The notes beneath the pieces are model-generated. The model was not told the DNA's origin. It was given only the letters and a program-made list of their open reading frames with translations, and did no database searches. Positions 26,067 through 34,666 of a DNA stretch of 64,000 bases are shown piece by piece. Positions within the stretch are counted from its first letter, which is position 1, and every line of letters starts with the position of its first letter. The stretch comes from Actinosynnema sp. ALI-1.44 (lineage in GTDB: Bacteria > Actinomycetota > Actinomycetes > Mycobacteriales > Pseudonocardiaceae): the NCBI RefSeq assembly GCF_001984155.1, contig NZ_MTQO01000031.1, positions 95,628 through 159,627 of the forward strand, in the 5' to 3' direction. The translations under genes and the position numbers were made by a program.

Positions 26067-26098
26067 GCCCGCCGGTCTGGGGTGCCAGTCCGGCGGGC
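26067..26098. terminator. GC-rich hairpin between peptide and CHAT genes
   Basis: GCCCGCCGG (26067-26075) pairs with CCGGCGGGC (26090-26098). Inside, CTGG and CCAG pair around a GGTG loop after one T-T mismatch, giving a nearly continuous 13-bp stem. On the minus strand it follows the small peptide stop and precedes the CHAT start, so it could be a partial terminator setting high peptide and low protease expression. No strong U-run follows. Confidence 0.6.
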
Positions 26099-26116
26099 CA
26101 TCACGCTGGGTGAGGC

Positions 26117-26332
26117 CTACTCACCCGTCTTGTGGATGCACCCGCCCGAGCACGCCGGGGTGTGGACGTGGCCGTCCCCTTCGGTGTGGACCGGGTGCTC
26201 GTTTTCCTTTGGCTGCTCGACGGGCGCCGGGTTCGTGGTCGCCGTGGTCGTAGTCGCCGTGGTCGTGGTGCCAGCGGCGCCGATGGCCTCGTCCTCGCCC
26301 GGGAAAACGTTTTCCTTGGTGCTGGTGGTCAT
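26117..26332 (-). CDS. 71-residue peptide with Thr-rich linker and His/Cys tail
   Basis: The ATG at 26332 follows GGGGAGG at ideal distance, so expression is likely. Residues 1-20 are acidic (MTTSTKENVFPGEDEAIG), residues 22-33 are almost only Thr/Ala, and 46-71 are rich in metal-type ligands: His46, His49, His55, His57, Cys61, Cys65 (CSGGC) and His67. No signal peptide or membrane segment. Codon use is normal. I do not recognise the family. It could be a small metal-binding protein, a RiPP-like precursor (no modifying enzyme is adjacent), or a substrate or trigger of the CHAT protease encoded 84 bases downstream on the same strand. Confidence 0.7.
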   Translation of the reverse strand: MTTSTKENVFPGEDEAIGAAGTTTTATTTTATTNPAPVEQPKENEHPVHTEGDGHVHTPACSGGCIHKTGE

Positions 26333-26561
26333 CTTGATCTACCTCCCCTGTCGATCTGGCGGTTACGCCATATGTGGACGCGAGCGGTCGAAACTGACCC
26401 CTGTTCTCGCTGTGCGTCCCCTGTTCGTCGGTCCCTCCACCGCGAACGGCCTAATAGTGTCACAACGGAGCAATGATCGGTAAGAAAATCTTCACTGGGC
26501 GTAGCTTGTTGTGAATGTCTCTTCGATGTATCCAGCGGCGCAACGGTTCCCCGGACGCGAG

Positions 26562-26589
26562 AAAGGACCGTCCAATTGGACGGTCCTTT
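26562..26589. repeat. 28-bp near-perfect palindrome
   Basis: AAAGGACCGTCC and GGACGGTCCTTT flank AATT, giving a fully self-complementary 28-bp sequence. With AAA/TTT ends it could be a bidirectional terminator, though no gene ends here, or a strong operator. It lies 230 bases upstream of the peptide gene and 325 bases upstream of the GH28 gene. Confidence 0.6.
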
Positions 26590-26830
26590 GCATCCGAATG
26601 ACGGCGCTATGACACATAGGCGGAGCCGACCCGGGCCTCATCGACGAGCAAACCCTGACGACCGGCCGTCTCCACCTCGAGAAAATGTCACCGCTGTCCC
26701 CAGTGGACACAAGCTTACCTCCGACCTTTTGCCCCACTGGACACACAAACCACGCATTGCGGGTTCAGAGACGCTGATACGTCCGATCTCTTCTCTTGAC
26801 GATGGGAGGCGGATGCAGTAGACCCTACGT

Positions 26831-26856
26831 ATGTAACCGTTTTCGCCAAGTTACAT
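26831..26856. promoter_or_regulatory. ATGTAAC-N12-GTTACAT dyad upstream of GH28 gene
   Basis: Perfect 7-bp arms at 26831-26837 and 26850-26856, centred 70 bases upstream of the GTG start of the GH28-like gene. Placement and symmetry suit a sugar-responsive regulator (LacI/GntR/AraC-like dimer); no regulator gene is adjacent. Confidence 0.45.
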
Positions 26857-26913
26857 CGAGGCGGTTGCCGAACACCGGAGACCTTCGCCAGCGCGAGCCG
26901 AGGGAGACCGACC

Positions 26914-28329
26914 GTGAGCAGCAGGCACACGAGACGAGATGTCCTGCGGGGCGTCGGCCTCGCCGCCGGCGGACTGCTCACCGGAACCGGTGTCCCGACG
27001 CGAGCGGCCGCCGGGGTCGACGCTGCCGGGGCCAAGCCGCCAGACCAGTGGAGACTGGTACCGCACATCCTCGGCAGGATCCGTCCGCCCACGTTTCCCG
27101 CACGGGTGTTCCCGATCACCTCGTACGGCGCCGTGGGCGACGGCCGGACCATGAACACGGCCGCCATCAACAACGCCATCGAGGAGTGCGGCCGAAGCGG
27201 TGGCGGGCGGGTACTCGTCCCGCCCGGCGTGTTCCGCACCGGCGGCATCCGGATGCGCAGCGGGGTCGACCTGCACGTCGCCGAAGGCGCCACCCTGAAG
27301 TTCAGCAACGACCCCAAGGATTTCCTCCCCCTCGTGCTGGTCCGCTGGGAAGGCACGCTCTGCTACAACTACCAGGCGTTCATCTACGCCTTTCGCCAGC
27401 AGGACATGGCGATCACCGGATCCGGCACCATCGACGGCGACGCCCCCAACGGGCCGTGGCCGGGCTGGGGCGCGGGTTCGACACCGGAACTGCGCAAGAT
27501 GGGAGAGGACGGCGTGCCCGTCGAGCAGCGGATCATGGGTGAGGGAAAGCGCATGCGCCCCAACATGATCCAGTTCGTCGACTGCCGCAATCTGCTGGTG
27601 CGGGACGTACACCTGCGCAACCCCGCGATGTGGACACTGCATCCGGTGTTCTGCTCGAACGTGACGGTCCGCAACGTCCACATCTACAGCACGAACTCGC
27701 AGGGCGACGGCGTCGACCTCGACTCGACGAGCCACGCCCACGTGGTCGGCTCGCGCTTCAACACCAACGATGACTGTGTCGTCCTCAAATCTGGTCGGGA
27801 TGCCGACGGGCGGCGGATCGGCATCCCGACCTCCTTCGTGGTGGTCGAACGCTGCAAGTTCTCCGGGCGGTGGGGCGGGATCACCGTCGGCTCGGAGTCC
27901 TCCGGCGGTGTGCACGACGTGTTCTGCCGCGACTGCGAGGTCAACGCGCCGGACTTCCCCGGCCACTACCCGGTCAAGCACGCGTTGTACATCAAGACGA
28001 ACTCCGACCGCGGTGGCGTGGTCGACGGTGTCCACTTGCGAAACATCAAGGGCCGCGCCGTGGAACGCGAAGTCCTGTACGCCAGCATGTACTACAACGG
28101 CGGCGGGTCCGCCAACCACTACCCCACCCTCAGGAACCTGACGGTCGACAAGATGACCGTCGCGGGCGGCCGGAAGGCCATCCACCTCGACGGCCTGCCG
28201 GAAAGCCACATCCGCGACGTGACGATCACCGACAGCGAGTTCACCGGGATCGCGGAGCGGAACACCATTCGCAACGCCGACGACGTCGTGTTGCGCGGAG
28301 TGCGTGTCAACGGCGAGCCGGTCGGTTAG
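26914..28329 (+). CDS. exported GH28-family glycoside hydrolase (polygalacturonase-like)
   Basis: A 471-residue protein with a Tat signal (SSRHTRRDVLRGVGLAAGG) from a GTG start. It has a right-handed beta-helix fold with the N-terminal ITSYGAVGDGRTMNTAAINNAIEEC pectate-lyase-superfamily repeat (positions about 68-92). GH28 catalytic region: GDGVDLDS, then NTNDDCVVLKSG (paired Asp), GGITVGSESSGG and ALYIKTNSDRGG (RIK-like). It should hydrolyse a galacturonan, rhamnogalacturonan or similar uronic-acid polymer outside the cell after folded export. It stands alone with its own dyad-bearing promoter, near other exported enzymes. Confidence 0.88.
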   Translation: MSSRHTRRDVLRGVGLAAGGLLTGTGVPTRAAAGVDAAGAKPPDQWRLVPHILGRIRPPTFPARVFPITSYGAVGDGRTMNTAAINNAIEECGRSGGGRVLVPPGVFRTGGIRMRSGVDLHVAEGATLKFSNDPKDFLPLVLVRWEGTLCYNYQAFIYAFRQQDMAITGSGTIDGDAPNGPWPGWGAGSTPELRKMGEDGVPVEQRIMGEGKRMRPNMIQFVDCRNLLVRDVHLRNPAMWTLHPVFCSNVTVRNVHIYSTNSQGDGVDLDSTSHAHVVGSRFNTNDDCVVLKSGRDADGRRIGIPTSFVVVERCKFSGRWGGITVGSESSGGVHDVFCRDCEVNAPDFPGHYPVKHALYIKTNSDRGGVVDGVHLRNIKGRAVEREVLYASMYYNGGGSANHYPTLRNLTVDKMTVAGGRKAIHLDGLPESHIRDVTITDSEFTGIAERNTIRNADDVVLRGVRVNGEPVG

Positions 28330-28394
28330 GCAATACCTGGTGTACAAGCGAACCGGGACGAAGTCGTACTTCGACTACGTGAGTCCTGGGTGGA

Positions 28395-28586
28395 CTACGT
28401 CCGCCGGCGGCGGGCGCCCCAGACGACGAGCACCACGCCACCGGCGACGCAAACCAGGCCGATGCTGGTCCACAGCCGTTCGCCGGTCATGAAGCTACCG
28501 GTGATGTAACCGAGTCCTTGGCCGGTCCACACGCCGCCCACCAGGATCAGCAGGGCGCCGAGGACGATCGGGAGCCATGTGCGCAT
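28395..28586 (-). CDS. small two-helix membrane protein
   Basis: 63 residues from the ATG at 28586 (MRTWLPIVLGALLILVGG); starts at 28601 and 28628 are also possible. Two hydrophobic segments (WLPIVLGALLILVGGVW and LWTSIGLVCVAGGVVLVVWG) end in a basic tail ARRRRT, giving a cytoplasmic C-terminus. Small conserved actinobacterial proteins of this type have no known function. Its stop lies 65 bases from the convergent GH28 stop. Confidence 0.65.
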   Translation of the reverse strand: MRTWLPIVLGALLILVGGVWTGQGLGYITGSFMTGERLWTSIGLVCVAGGVVLVVWGARRRRT

Positions 28587-28646
28587 ACCCCATCGTCCCA
28601 TCCCGCCCAGGACGGCATCCCAGGACAACCATCTCAGCGCAGCATC

Positions 28647-30386
28647 TCAGCGCAGCATGAATTCCCGGCGCGCGAGCGGGCGGTCGACGATCCGGAAGTC
28701 GCCGAGCCAGCCGTAGAAGCTCTTGCCGATCCTGCGGTCGTAGTTGGACGCGCCGACCAGCCAGGCGTCGCCGACCGCGGGCAGCCCGACCGCGGGGGTG
28801 GACGGGTTGCGCAGCAGCTTCGAACCGTCCACGTACAGGGTGGTGGCGCGGCCGTCGTTGACCACCGCTACGTGCCACCACTTGTCGGCGGGCAGCTCGT
28901 GCCCCCAGTTGGTGGAGATCCCGTTCTGGTTGAGCGGGAAGACCGCCCACTGCAGCTGGCGCCCGCCCGAGAGGGCGAGCGACGCCACCGCTTCCTTGGT
29001 GTCGTCGCCCGTTTTGCCCGCGTCGGCGCCGGAGCCGAGCCGGGACAGCAGCGCGCACCAGGCGTTCGAGTCGTTGAAGTCCTTCGGCAGCTTGAAGAAG
29101 GTCTCGATGGTGTATCCACGGTGGAACGTCGCCTTGGTCAGCGGCGCCCCGGCCGTGGTCCTGAAGTACGCGTCCTTGAGGAAGACGCTGCCATGTCCCG
29201 GCTGCCCCTGGTGGTGCTCGGTGGTCCACTGTGGTGTGTTCTGGGCGACGAGGTGGTTGCCGTTGCCCGACAGGTCGCGCGTGTCCCGGCTGTCGAAACG
29301 CCAGTACGCCAGCGTACCGGGGATCACGACCTCGCGGACCGGACGCGGTCCCGGCGCCGGGATCGGGTCGAACCCGGCGAACCGCTTGGCGAAGTCGATC
29401 TCCAGCGTGAAGTAGTCGTCCGGGCCGGAGCGTGTGATCTCCTGCTGCGCCAGCGCGCTCAGTGAACGCTGACCTTGAAGCCACGGCGAGAACGTCTCGA
29501 CGTCGATCACGCCGCGCGCGAGGTCGAAGTGGTACAGCCGGATCATCGCACTGCCGCCGTAGTAGCGGTCCTGGTAGTTGGTGATGTGCGCGTGCACCTC
29601 GTTTCCCGCGGTGTTGCGCAGGACGGTACGTCCCGGCGGCCAGTAGTGCCCGTTGAGCGCCAGGAAGATCTGGTCGTTGTCCTTGACGAGGTCGTTCCAC
29701 AGCTGCTGGCCGAAATCGGACAGAACGGCCTTGCCGTCGCCGCTGTCGGCGTGCACGAACTCGTGCGTGGTGAGGATGACCGGGCTGCGCGGGTGTTTGC
29801 GCATCACCTCACGGGCCCAGGCGACGCTGCCTGCCGACGGCCGCCAGTCCATGGCCAGTACGACCCACTCCTTTCCGGCCGCCCGGAACACGTGGTACGA
29901 GTTGTAGCCGTCCCGAGTCGCACCGCGGAACGAGGGGCTGTGGCGGAACCGCTGCGGGCCGAACTCGCTCAGGTAGGGGCTCGGGCCGCGTTGGTCGTCC
30001 TTGGACGCGTCGATGTCGTGGTTGCCCGCCAGCACGCTGTACGGGAACCGGTCGAGAATCCGGAAAGTGCGACTGATCGACGTGAACTCGCTGCGCAGGC
30101 CGTTCTCGGTCATGTCACCGAGATGGGCGGCGAAAACCGTGTTGTGCTCGCGCGCTGTGTCCACAATGTAACGAAGTGAAGCCTCGAGGGGCGCCGAGTC
30201 ACCGCGGTCGCGGTCGTAGAGGTACTGCGTGTCCGGGATGACCGCCACGGTGAACCGCGGGCTGTCCGCGTCCGGCCTGGGGAAACCCTGGGCGGTGGGT
30301 TCGGCGGACGCGACACCGGGCAGAGCCGCGGCGGCAGCGGGCAGCAGACCCGCGTTGAGCAGGAAAAGACGTCTGGTCGATGACAC
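28647..30386 (-). CDS. secreted metallophosphoesterase with C-terminal LamG domain
   Basis: A 579-residue exported protein (signal MSSTRRLFLLNAGLLPAAAAALPGVASAE, split here only for description; residues 1-29). The calcineurin-like domain occupies about 45-310 with metal ligands in PDTQYLYD, AAHLGDMTENG, LAGNHDID, LTTHEFVH and ALNGHYW. A laminin-G/concanavalin-like domain at about 350-575 (GTLAYWRFDSRDTRDLSGNGN, WWHVAVVNDGRATTLYVDGS) probably binds carbohydrate. Likely an extracellular phosphoesterase of teichoic acid, sugar-phosphate or nucleotide substrates. Only about 60 bases from the small membrane protein gene, so the two may be co-transcribed. Confidence 0.88.
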   Translation of the reverse strand: MSSTRRLFLLNAGLLPAAAAALPGVASAEPTAQGFPRPDADSPRFTVAVIPDTQYLYDRDRGDSAPLEASLRYIVDTAREHNTVFAAHLGDMTENGLRSEFTSISRTFRILDRFPYSVLAGNHDIDASKDDQRGPSPYLSEFGPQRFRHSPSFRGATRDGYNSYHVFRAAGKEWVVLAMDWRPSAGSVAWAREVMRKHPRSPVILTTHEFVHADSGDGKAVLSDFGQQLWNDLVKDNDQIFLALNGHYWPPGRTVLRNTAGNEVHAHITNYQDRYYGGSAMIRLYHFDLARGVIDVETFSPWLQGQRSLSALAQQEITRSGPDDYFTLEIDFAKRFAGFDPIPAPGPRPVREVVIPGTLAYWRFDSRDTRDLSGNGNHLVAQNTPQWTTEHHQGQPGHGSVFLKDAYFRTTAGAPLTKATFHRGYTIETFFKLPKDFNDSNAWCALLSRLGSGADAGKTGDDTKEAVASLALSGGRQLQWAVFPLNQNGISTNWGHELPADKWWHVAVVNDGRATTLYVDGSKLLRNPSTPAVGLPAVGDAWLVGASNYDRRIGKSFYGWLGDFRIVDRPLARREFMLR

Positions 30387-30436
30387 GGCCGGAAACTACG
30401 GTCCGGACACGAACTGAGATCAAACTGAACGTGAAC

Positions 30437-30796
30437 CTACAGGTCGTACGAGTCGCCCGACAGCGATCCGTCCGGCAGCCGCGGCGGTTTGATCCCCGCC
30501 TGCGCGAACAACTCCCCCAGCTCCAGGTTCAGCCTGGCGACCAGCATCCGGTAGTCCGGCACGGGCCGCAGGTGCTCGTGCCGGACGATCCGGGTAAAGG
30601 TATGGACCTCCGAGCCGCGGGTCGGCCGCAGCCGGTTGACGTCCAACTGCATCTCGGCGTGATCGTTGCGGCGCCAGACGGTCAGGCTCCACCACTCGCG
30701 CACGTCGCCGGACATCCCGCCGTGCTGCGGCCCGCGCGGGATGCGCCATGACCATGACTCGACCCAGCTGCGCAGCTGATCGGAACTGACTTCCAC
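30437..30796 (-). CDS. conserved hypothetical protein, 119 residues
   Basis: The GTG at 30796 with GGGAG five bases upstream was chosen; a longer frame to 30895 runs into the hairpin at 30864-30904 and is unlikely. Starts VEVSSDQLRSWVESWSWRIP; Trp-rich N-terminal half, then RIVRHEHLRPVPDYRMLVARLNL and a PPRLPDGSLSGDSYDL tail. Soluble, no signal, no recognised domain. Lies 50 bases from the metallophosphoesterase start on the same strand. Confidence 0.6.
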   Translation of the reverse strand: MEVSSDQLRSWVESWSWRIPRGPQHGGMSGDVREWWSLTVWRRNDHAEMQLDVNRLRPTRGSEVHTFTRIVRHEHLRPVPDYRMLVARLNLELGELFAQAGIKPPRLPDGSLSGDSYDL

Positions 30797-30863
30797 GGCG
30801 CTCCCAGTCGGGCGAGGGGTGATCAATGCCCCGAAGACTACAACGGTTGCCGCGGATCTTCCT

Positions 30864-30904
30864 CGTGAGTGGTTGCCGGGTTGGCACCCCGGCAACCACT
30901 CACG
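30864..30904. terminator. 17-bp perfect hairpin
   Basis: CGTGAGTGGTTGCCGGG (30864-30880) and its complement (30888-30904) flank a 7-base loop. It lies 21 bases after the lactate monooxygenase stop and 68 bases before the next leftward start, so it should terminate or attenuate that transcript. The sequence is unrelated to the three-copy repeat, apart from a shared GGTTGC. Confidence 0.7.
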
Positions 30905-30925
30905 ACGTTCGCCAGCGGCGCTGTT

Positions 30926-32095
30926 TCACGAGGCCACCCGGGTCAGGCTGTCCGGTGTCAACTCCGCGATCGAGTGGTGTCCGGACAACGCGACCGTGAG
31001 GTCGAAGTCGGCAAGCAGGCTCCGGACCACCTGCCGCACACCGTCTTCGCCGCCGTGCGCGAGGCCCCAGACGTACGGGCGGCCGAGCAGCACCGCCTGC
31101 GCGCCGAGCGCGATCGCCTTGAGGATGTCCGCTCCTGTCCGGATTCCGGAATCGAACAAGATCGCCATCCGGTCACCGACCGCGTTGGCGATACCGGGCA
31201 ACGCGTCGAGCGACGCGATGGCCCCGTCGAGCTGGCGGCCCCCGTGGTTGGACACGACGATCCCGTCCATCCCGGCGTCGGCCGCCCGCCGCGCGTCGTC
31301 GACGTGCTGGATCCCTTTCAGCACAATCGGTCCGTCCCAGTGCTCGCGCAGGAACGGGAGCGCTTCCCAGTTGCGGTCGGTGCCGGTGTACAGCGGGACC
31401 CACTTCAGCACGGCCGACGGGATGTCCTCTTCCGGCGGTGCCGCGAGACCGCTGCGGAACACCGGGTCGGAGAACGTGATCGCGGTGCCGGTGCCGCGCA
31501 GGAACGGCAGGTACGACCGGTCCAGGTCGTTGGGCCGCCACGCCAGCGTCCACGTGTCGAGCGTGACGACGAGCGTGGTGAACCCGGCTTTGGCTGCCCG
31601 GTTGAGGATGCTCACGCACACGTCCGGATCGTTGGGCCAGTAGAGCTGGAACCAGCGCGGGCCCGTGCCGTTGGCCGCCGCGACGTCCTCGATCGTGTTC
31701 GACGAAGCCGTCGACAAGATCATCGGCACACCGAGCGAGCTCGCGGCGCGCGCGGTCGCCAGCTCCCCCTCTTCGTGCACGATCGATTGAACACCGATCG
31801 GCGCGAGCAACACCGGCGCGGGCAGCGTCGTGCCGAGCACGCTCGTGGAGACGTCCCGCGCGTGCGCGTCGCGGAGCATCCTCGGCACGATCCGCCACTT
31901 GTCGAACGCCTCGCGGTTGGCCCGCATGGTCGCGCCGGAACCCGCACCGCCCTTCACGTACCAGTACGGCCCCGGTTCGAGGACCTCGCGCGCCGAGTCG
32001 GCCAGCTTGGTCGTGTCGACGGTGAACGGGGGCAGCTGGTCGGCCAGTCCGTGCAGGTAGATCTCGTTCTGGTAGCCGCCGAGGGGTGTGGTCAT
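30926..32095 (-). CDS. lactate 2-monooxygenase / alpha-hydroxy-acid oxidase (FMN)
   Basis: A 389-residue TIM-barrel flavoprotein. FMN and substrate motifs: GGAGSGATMRANREAF, VLLAPIGVQSIVHEEGE, WFQLYWPNDPD and the catalytic VSNHGGRQLDGAIASLDALP (active-site His and Arg), then DSGIRTGADILKAIALGAQAVLLGRPYVWGL. The N-terminus and length match lactate 2-monooxygenase, which turns L-lactate and O2 into acetate, CO2 and water, better than quinone-linked lactate dehydrogenases. Soluble. A CTACTGGCGGGT element lies 10-21 bases upstream of the start. Confidence 0.88.
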   Translation of the reverse strand: MTTPLGGYQNEIYLHGLADQLPPFTVDTTKLADSAREVLEPGPYWYVKGGAGSGATMRANREAFDKWRIVPRMLRDAHARDVSTSVLGTTLPAPVLLAPIGVQSIVHEEGELATARAASSLGVPMILSTASSNTIEDVAAANGTGPRWFQLYWPNDPDVCVSILNRAAKAGFTTLVVTLDTWTLAWRPNDLDRSYLPFLRGTGTAITFSDPVFRSGLAAPPEEDIPSAVLKWVPLYTGTDRNWEALPFLREHWDGPIVLKGIQHVDDARRAADAGMDGIVVSNHGGRQLDGAIASLDALPGIANAVGDRMAILFDSGIRTGADILKAIALGAQAVLLGRPYVWGLAHGGEDGVRQVVRSLLADFDLTVALSGHHSIAELTPDSLTRVAS

Positions 32096-32104
32096 ACCGG
32101 CAAT

Positions 32105-32116
32105 CTACTGGCGGGT
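32105..32116. promoter_or_regulatory. CTACTGGCGGGT element upstream of lactate monooxygenase
   Basis: It differs at one base from the element at 16687-16698 and at two from the one before the acyl-CoA reductase. It is squeezed into the 22-base gap between the TPR membrane protein stop and the monooxygenase start, so it could act as an internal operator, or be chance. Confidence 0.3.
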
Positions 32117-32117
32117 T

Positions 32118-33134
32118 CTACTTCGGGTGGCTGCGTCGCCAGATCGCGAGGACGGACACCGCGGCACTGGCCACGCTCGTCACCAGCACGATCGAGAGCG
32201 GGCTCATGGTGTGCGCGCCGAGCGCGACCAGCACCGTCCACACGATCAGCAACACGGTCGAGAGCGCCATCAGGCCGGACGACACGGCGAGCATGCGGTT
32301 GTCGAGCATGGTCTGTTTGAGTGAGACACCCCGCGCGAACTTCACCCAGGCGGTGCCCACCACGAACGCCACGAACAACACCAGCACCAAACCGAACCAG
32401 CCGAGCACGCTGTAGATGTCGTCCATGCCGACGAGCATGAGCACCAGGCTGCCGATGGCCAGCCCGGCGGACGCGCGGCGCAGCGCCAGCCACAGCCCCA
32501 GTGCCTCGATCCGGCCGAGATGCGGGATCTGCAGCACCGGTTCCGCGGTGGCGGGTGTCGTGGTCGTGTCCAGTCGCGGACGGCCGAGCCGGACCAGGTT
32601 CTCGCGGGCGTGCTGGTTGCCTGGATCGATCTTGATGGCCTCGTAGTACGCGCGCCGCGCTGTTTCCTTGTCGTGCACACGCATCGCGGCGTCGCCGAGG
32701 ACCTCGAACGGCCGGGCCTGGTTGTTGGCCAATTGGATCGCACGGCACGCCGCCGCGAACGACTCCTGTGGATGGTCGTTGCCCAGCACCTCGGCCAGCG
32801 CGACGTGACCGCGCCAGTCCTGGCCGTCGCGCCGCACGGCCTCCCGCGCGGACACGACGGCCTCGTCGCGCCTGCCCAGTTCCATCAACGCGATGCTGGC
32901 CAGCCGGTAGCCCCACGACCGCTCGCCGTTGCGGATGGCGTTCTTCGCCGCGTCGAGCGACGCCTGCGCGTCACCCGCGTCGAGGTACGCGGCGCCCAGG
33001 TGGCACCACGCTTCGGAGTGCGTGGGGTGCTCGTCCAGCACCCCACGCACGACGTGGATCGCCGCGTCGGAGTTCCCGGCAGCGGTCAGATCGGCCGCGC
33101 GACGTAACGCGACCGCGATCGGCTCGTCGGCCAT
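32118..33134 (-). CDS. TPR protein with C-terminal membrane domain
   Basis: 338 residues from the ATG at 33134 (MADEPIAVALRRAADLTAAG). Residues 1-190 are about five TPRs (AAYLDAGDAQASLDAAKNAI, RDEAVVSAREAVRRDG, KETARRAYYEAIKIDPGNQHA). Residues 215-335 carry four membrane segments (SAGLAIGSLVLMLVGM, VLGWFGLVLVLFVAFVVGTAW, LMALSTVLLIVWTVLVALGA, SIVLVTSVASAAVSVLAI). It is probably a membrane-anchored scaffold with TPRs in the cytoplasm. Gap of 22 bases to the lactate monooxygenase gene downstream. Confidence 0.8.
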   Translation of the reverse strand: MADEPIAVALRRAADLTAAGNSDAAIHVVRGVLDEHPTHSEAWCHLGAAYLDAGDAQASLDAAKNAIRNGERSWGYRLASIALMELGRRDEAVVSAREAVRRDGQDWRGHVALAEVLGNDHPQESFAAACRAIQLANNQARPFEVLGDAAMRVHDKETARRAYYEAIKIDPGNQHARENLVRLGRPRLDTTTTPATAEPVLQIPHLGRIEALGLWLALRRASAGLAIGSLVLMLVGMDDIYSVLGWFGLVLVLFVAFVVGTAWVKFARGVSLKQTMLDNRMLAVSSGLMALSTVLLIVWTVLVALGAHTMSPLSIVLVTSVASAAVSVLAIWRRSHPK

Positions 33135-33179
33135 CCTGACTCCCTGGTTGGGGCTTCGGATGGCCACAGTCTCGCATTG

Positions 33180-34568
33180 TCAGTTCCGCGGCGGCTTCAC
33201 CGAGTCCACTCCCGGGCGTTTCTCCCGCCACCTTCCCCTGGTGAAGTCAGGAATCTGTTGCGGCGCGCCGTGTTGGTCGATGGACTTCGAGCTCAGCGGC
33301 ACCGGAGCGCTCCAGACCGCTCCGTCGTACACGTCCATGTCGGGGACCAGTCCCAGCCGCATCGTCTGGATGGTCCGGTACGCCATGTAGTAGTCCATGC
33401 CGCCGTGGCCACCGGGTCCCGGCGGGACGTCTGTCCACAACCAATGGTCGTACGACTTGTACTCGTCGAACTTCGCCCATTGGTGGTTCGTGTTGCGTGG
33501 TTCGAGGTAGATCCGGGGTGGATAGTCCTCGAAAACGCCCTTCGTCCCGGCGATGTGGTTGAGCCTGCTGTAGGGGTGCGGTGTGGACACGTCGTGTTCG
33601 AGTCGGATGACCCTGCCTTTGGCCGTCTGCAACAAGCTGACGGTCATGTCGGACTCGACGTACCGTTCCTTCCACGACGAGTCGCCCGGCTGTTCGTGTG
33701 CCGCGCGGTACTCCGCGAGGCCGAGTGATGGCGTGCCCATCGAAGCGATACGCACGATCCGGTCGCCGCGGTTGACGTCCATGTAGTTGGCGACCGGCGC
33801 GAGCCCGTGCGTCGGGTAGAGGTCACCCTTGAGCCCTGGCTTGGTGTGCCACGCCCGCCGCCATTCCGCCTGGTAGTACGTGTCGGAGAACAGCAGTTCC
33901 CGCAGGTCGTGGTTGTACGCACCCGCGCCGTGCAGCAACTCGCCGAACAAGCCCGCGTGCACCATGCGCAGCACACGCATCTCATTCTGGCCGTAGCAGC
34001 AGTTCTCCAACTGCATGCAGTGCCGCTGGTATCGCTCCGACGCGTCCACCAACTGCCAGAGTTCCTTGATGGACGTGGCGAACGGTGTCTCGACGCCGAC
34101 GTGCTTGCCCGCGCGCAGCGCCGCCAGTGCCATCGGCACGTGCCACTCCCATGGCGTCGCGACGTAGACCAGGTCGATGTCGTCGCGGCGGACCATGTTC
34201 TCGAAGTCGTGGTCGCCCTTGGTGTAGAGCGCCGGTGCCGGTTGGCCCACGTCGGTCACGGCCTTCGCGGCGCGGGCCGCGAACTCCGGGCGGATGTCGC
34301 ACAGCGCGGTCACCTTGACGCCGGGTACGGCGAGGAACGACCCGATCATGCCGCCGCCCCGGTTGCCCAGGCCGATGATCGCGAGCCGAACCGTCTCGCG
34401 CCGCTCGAACGGCACGTTGATCATGCTCCGGCCCTGCGAGCGGGGCCAGTCCTGCTGTGCGGCGTCGTCCTGCACCGCGTTCTGGGCAGCCTCGGCCTGG
34501 GCCCCCGACCCCAGGCCGAGCGCCGCCCCCGCGGCGAGCAAAGACCGACGGGACACATGATCGCTCAT
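33180..34568 (-). CDS. Tat-exported Gfo/Idh/MocA protein, GH109 (alpha-N-acetylgalactosaminidase)-like
   Basis: 462 residues from the ATG at 34568 with a twin-arginine signal ([17 protein letters not shown]). The Rossmann domain starts at [15 protein letters not shown], followed by [34 protein letters not shown] and [19 protein letters not shown]. The TPWEWH stretch, the THGL region and the length resemble GH109, whose members use bound NAD in an oxidation-elimination-hydration mechanism on alpha-GalNAc. A tightly bound cofactor also fits Tat export. A plain sugar oxidoreductase cannot be excluded. Confidence 0.72.
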   Translation of the reverse strand: MSDHVSRRSLLAAGAALGLGSGAQAEAAQNAVQDDAAQQDWPRSQGRSMINVPFERRETVRLAIIGLGNRGGGMIGSFLAVPGVKVTALCDIRPEFAARAAKAVTDVGQPAPALYTKGDHDFENMVRRDDIDLVYVATPWEWHVPMALAALRAGKHVGVETPFATSIKELWQLVDASERYQRHCMQLENCCYGQNEMRVLRMVHAGLFGELLHGAGAYNHDLRELLFSDTYYQAEWRRAWHTKPGLKGDLYPTHGLAPVANYMDVNRGDRIVRIASMGTPSLGLAEYRAAHEQPGDSSWKERYVESDMTVSLLQTAKGRVIRLEHDVSTPHPYSRLNHIAGTKGVFEDYPPRIYLEPRNTNHQWAKFDEYKSYDHWLWTDVPPGPGGHGGMDYYMAYRTIQTMRLGLVPDMDVYDGAVWSAPVPLSSKSIDQHGAPQQIPDFTRGRWREKRPGVDSVKPPRN

Positions 34569-34666
34569 GACACCTCCTGCGCGAATCTGCACATTCGAGC
34601 TCGAATGCAAGCAGGTTCACACAGATGAGGGGGCGTGTCAGCCTACTTTCGGCCGATTCACGCGAT

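Larger units (their letters stand above)
26333..26913. other. 581-base intergenic region with palindromes, no convincing gene
   Basis: Between the leftward peptide gene and the rightward GH28-like gene. A minus-strand frame at 26492-26746 has no domain or ribosome site and was not called. Related stretches CAGTGGACACAAG (about 26700) and CACTGGACACACAA (about 26734) form a loose direct repeat. The two palindromes are listed separately. The AT content is higher than in the genes, as expected for a promoter region. Confidence 0.5.

Noticed and set aside
26492..26746. 84-residue minus-strand frame in the 26.5 kb intergenic region
   Set aside because: Contains the 28-bp palindrome in its coding part, has no ribosome site and no recognisable fold.
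26851..28347. 498-residue minus-strand frame opposite the GH28-like gene
   Set aside because: Antisense shadow; the plus strand encodes a Tat signal and GH28 motifs.
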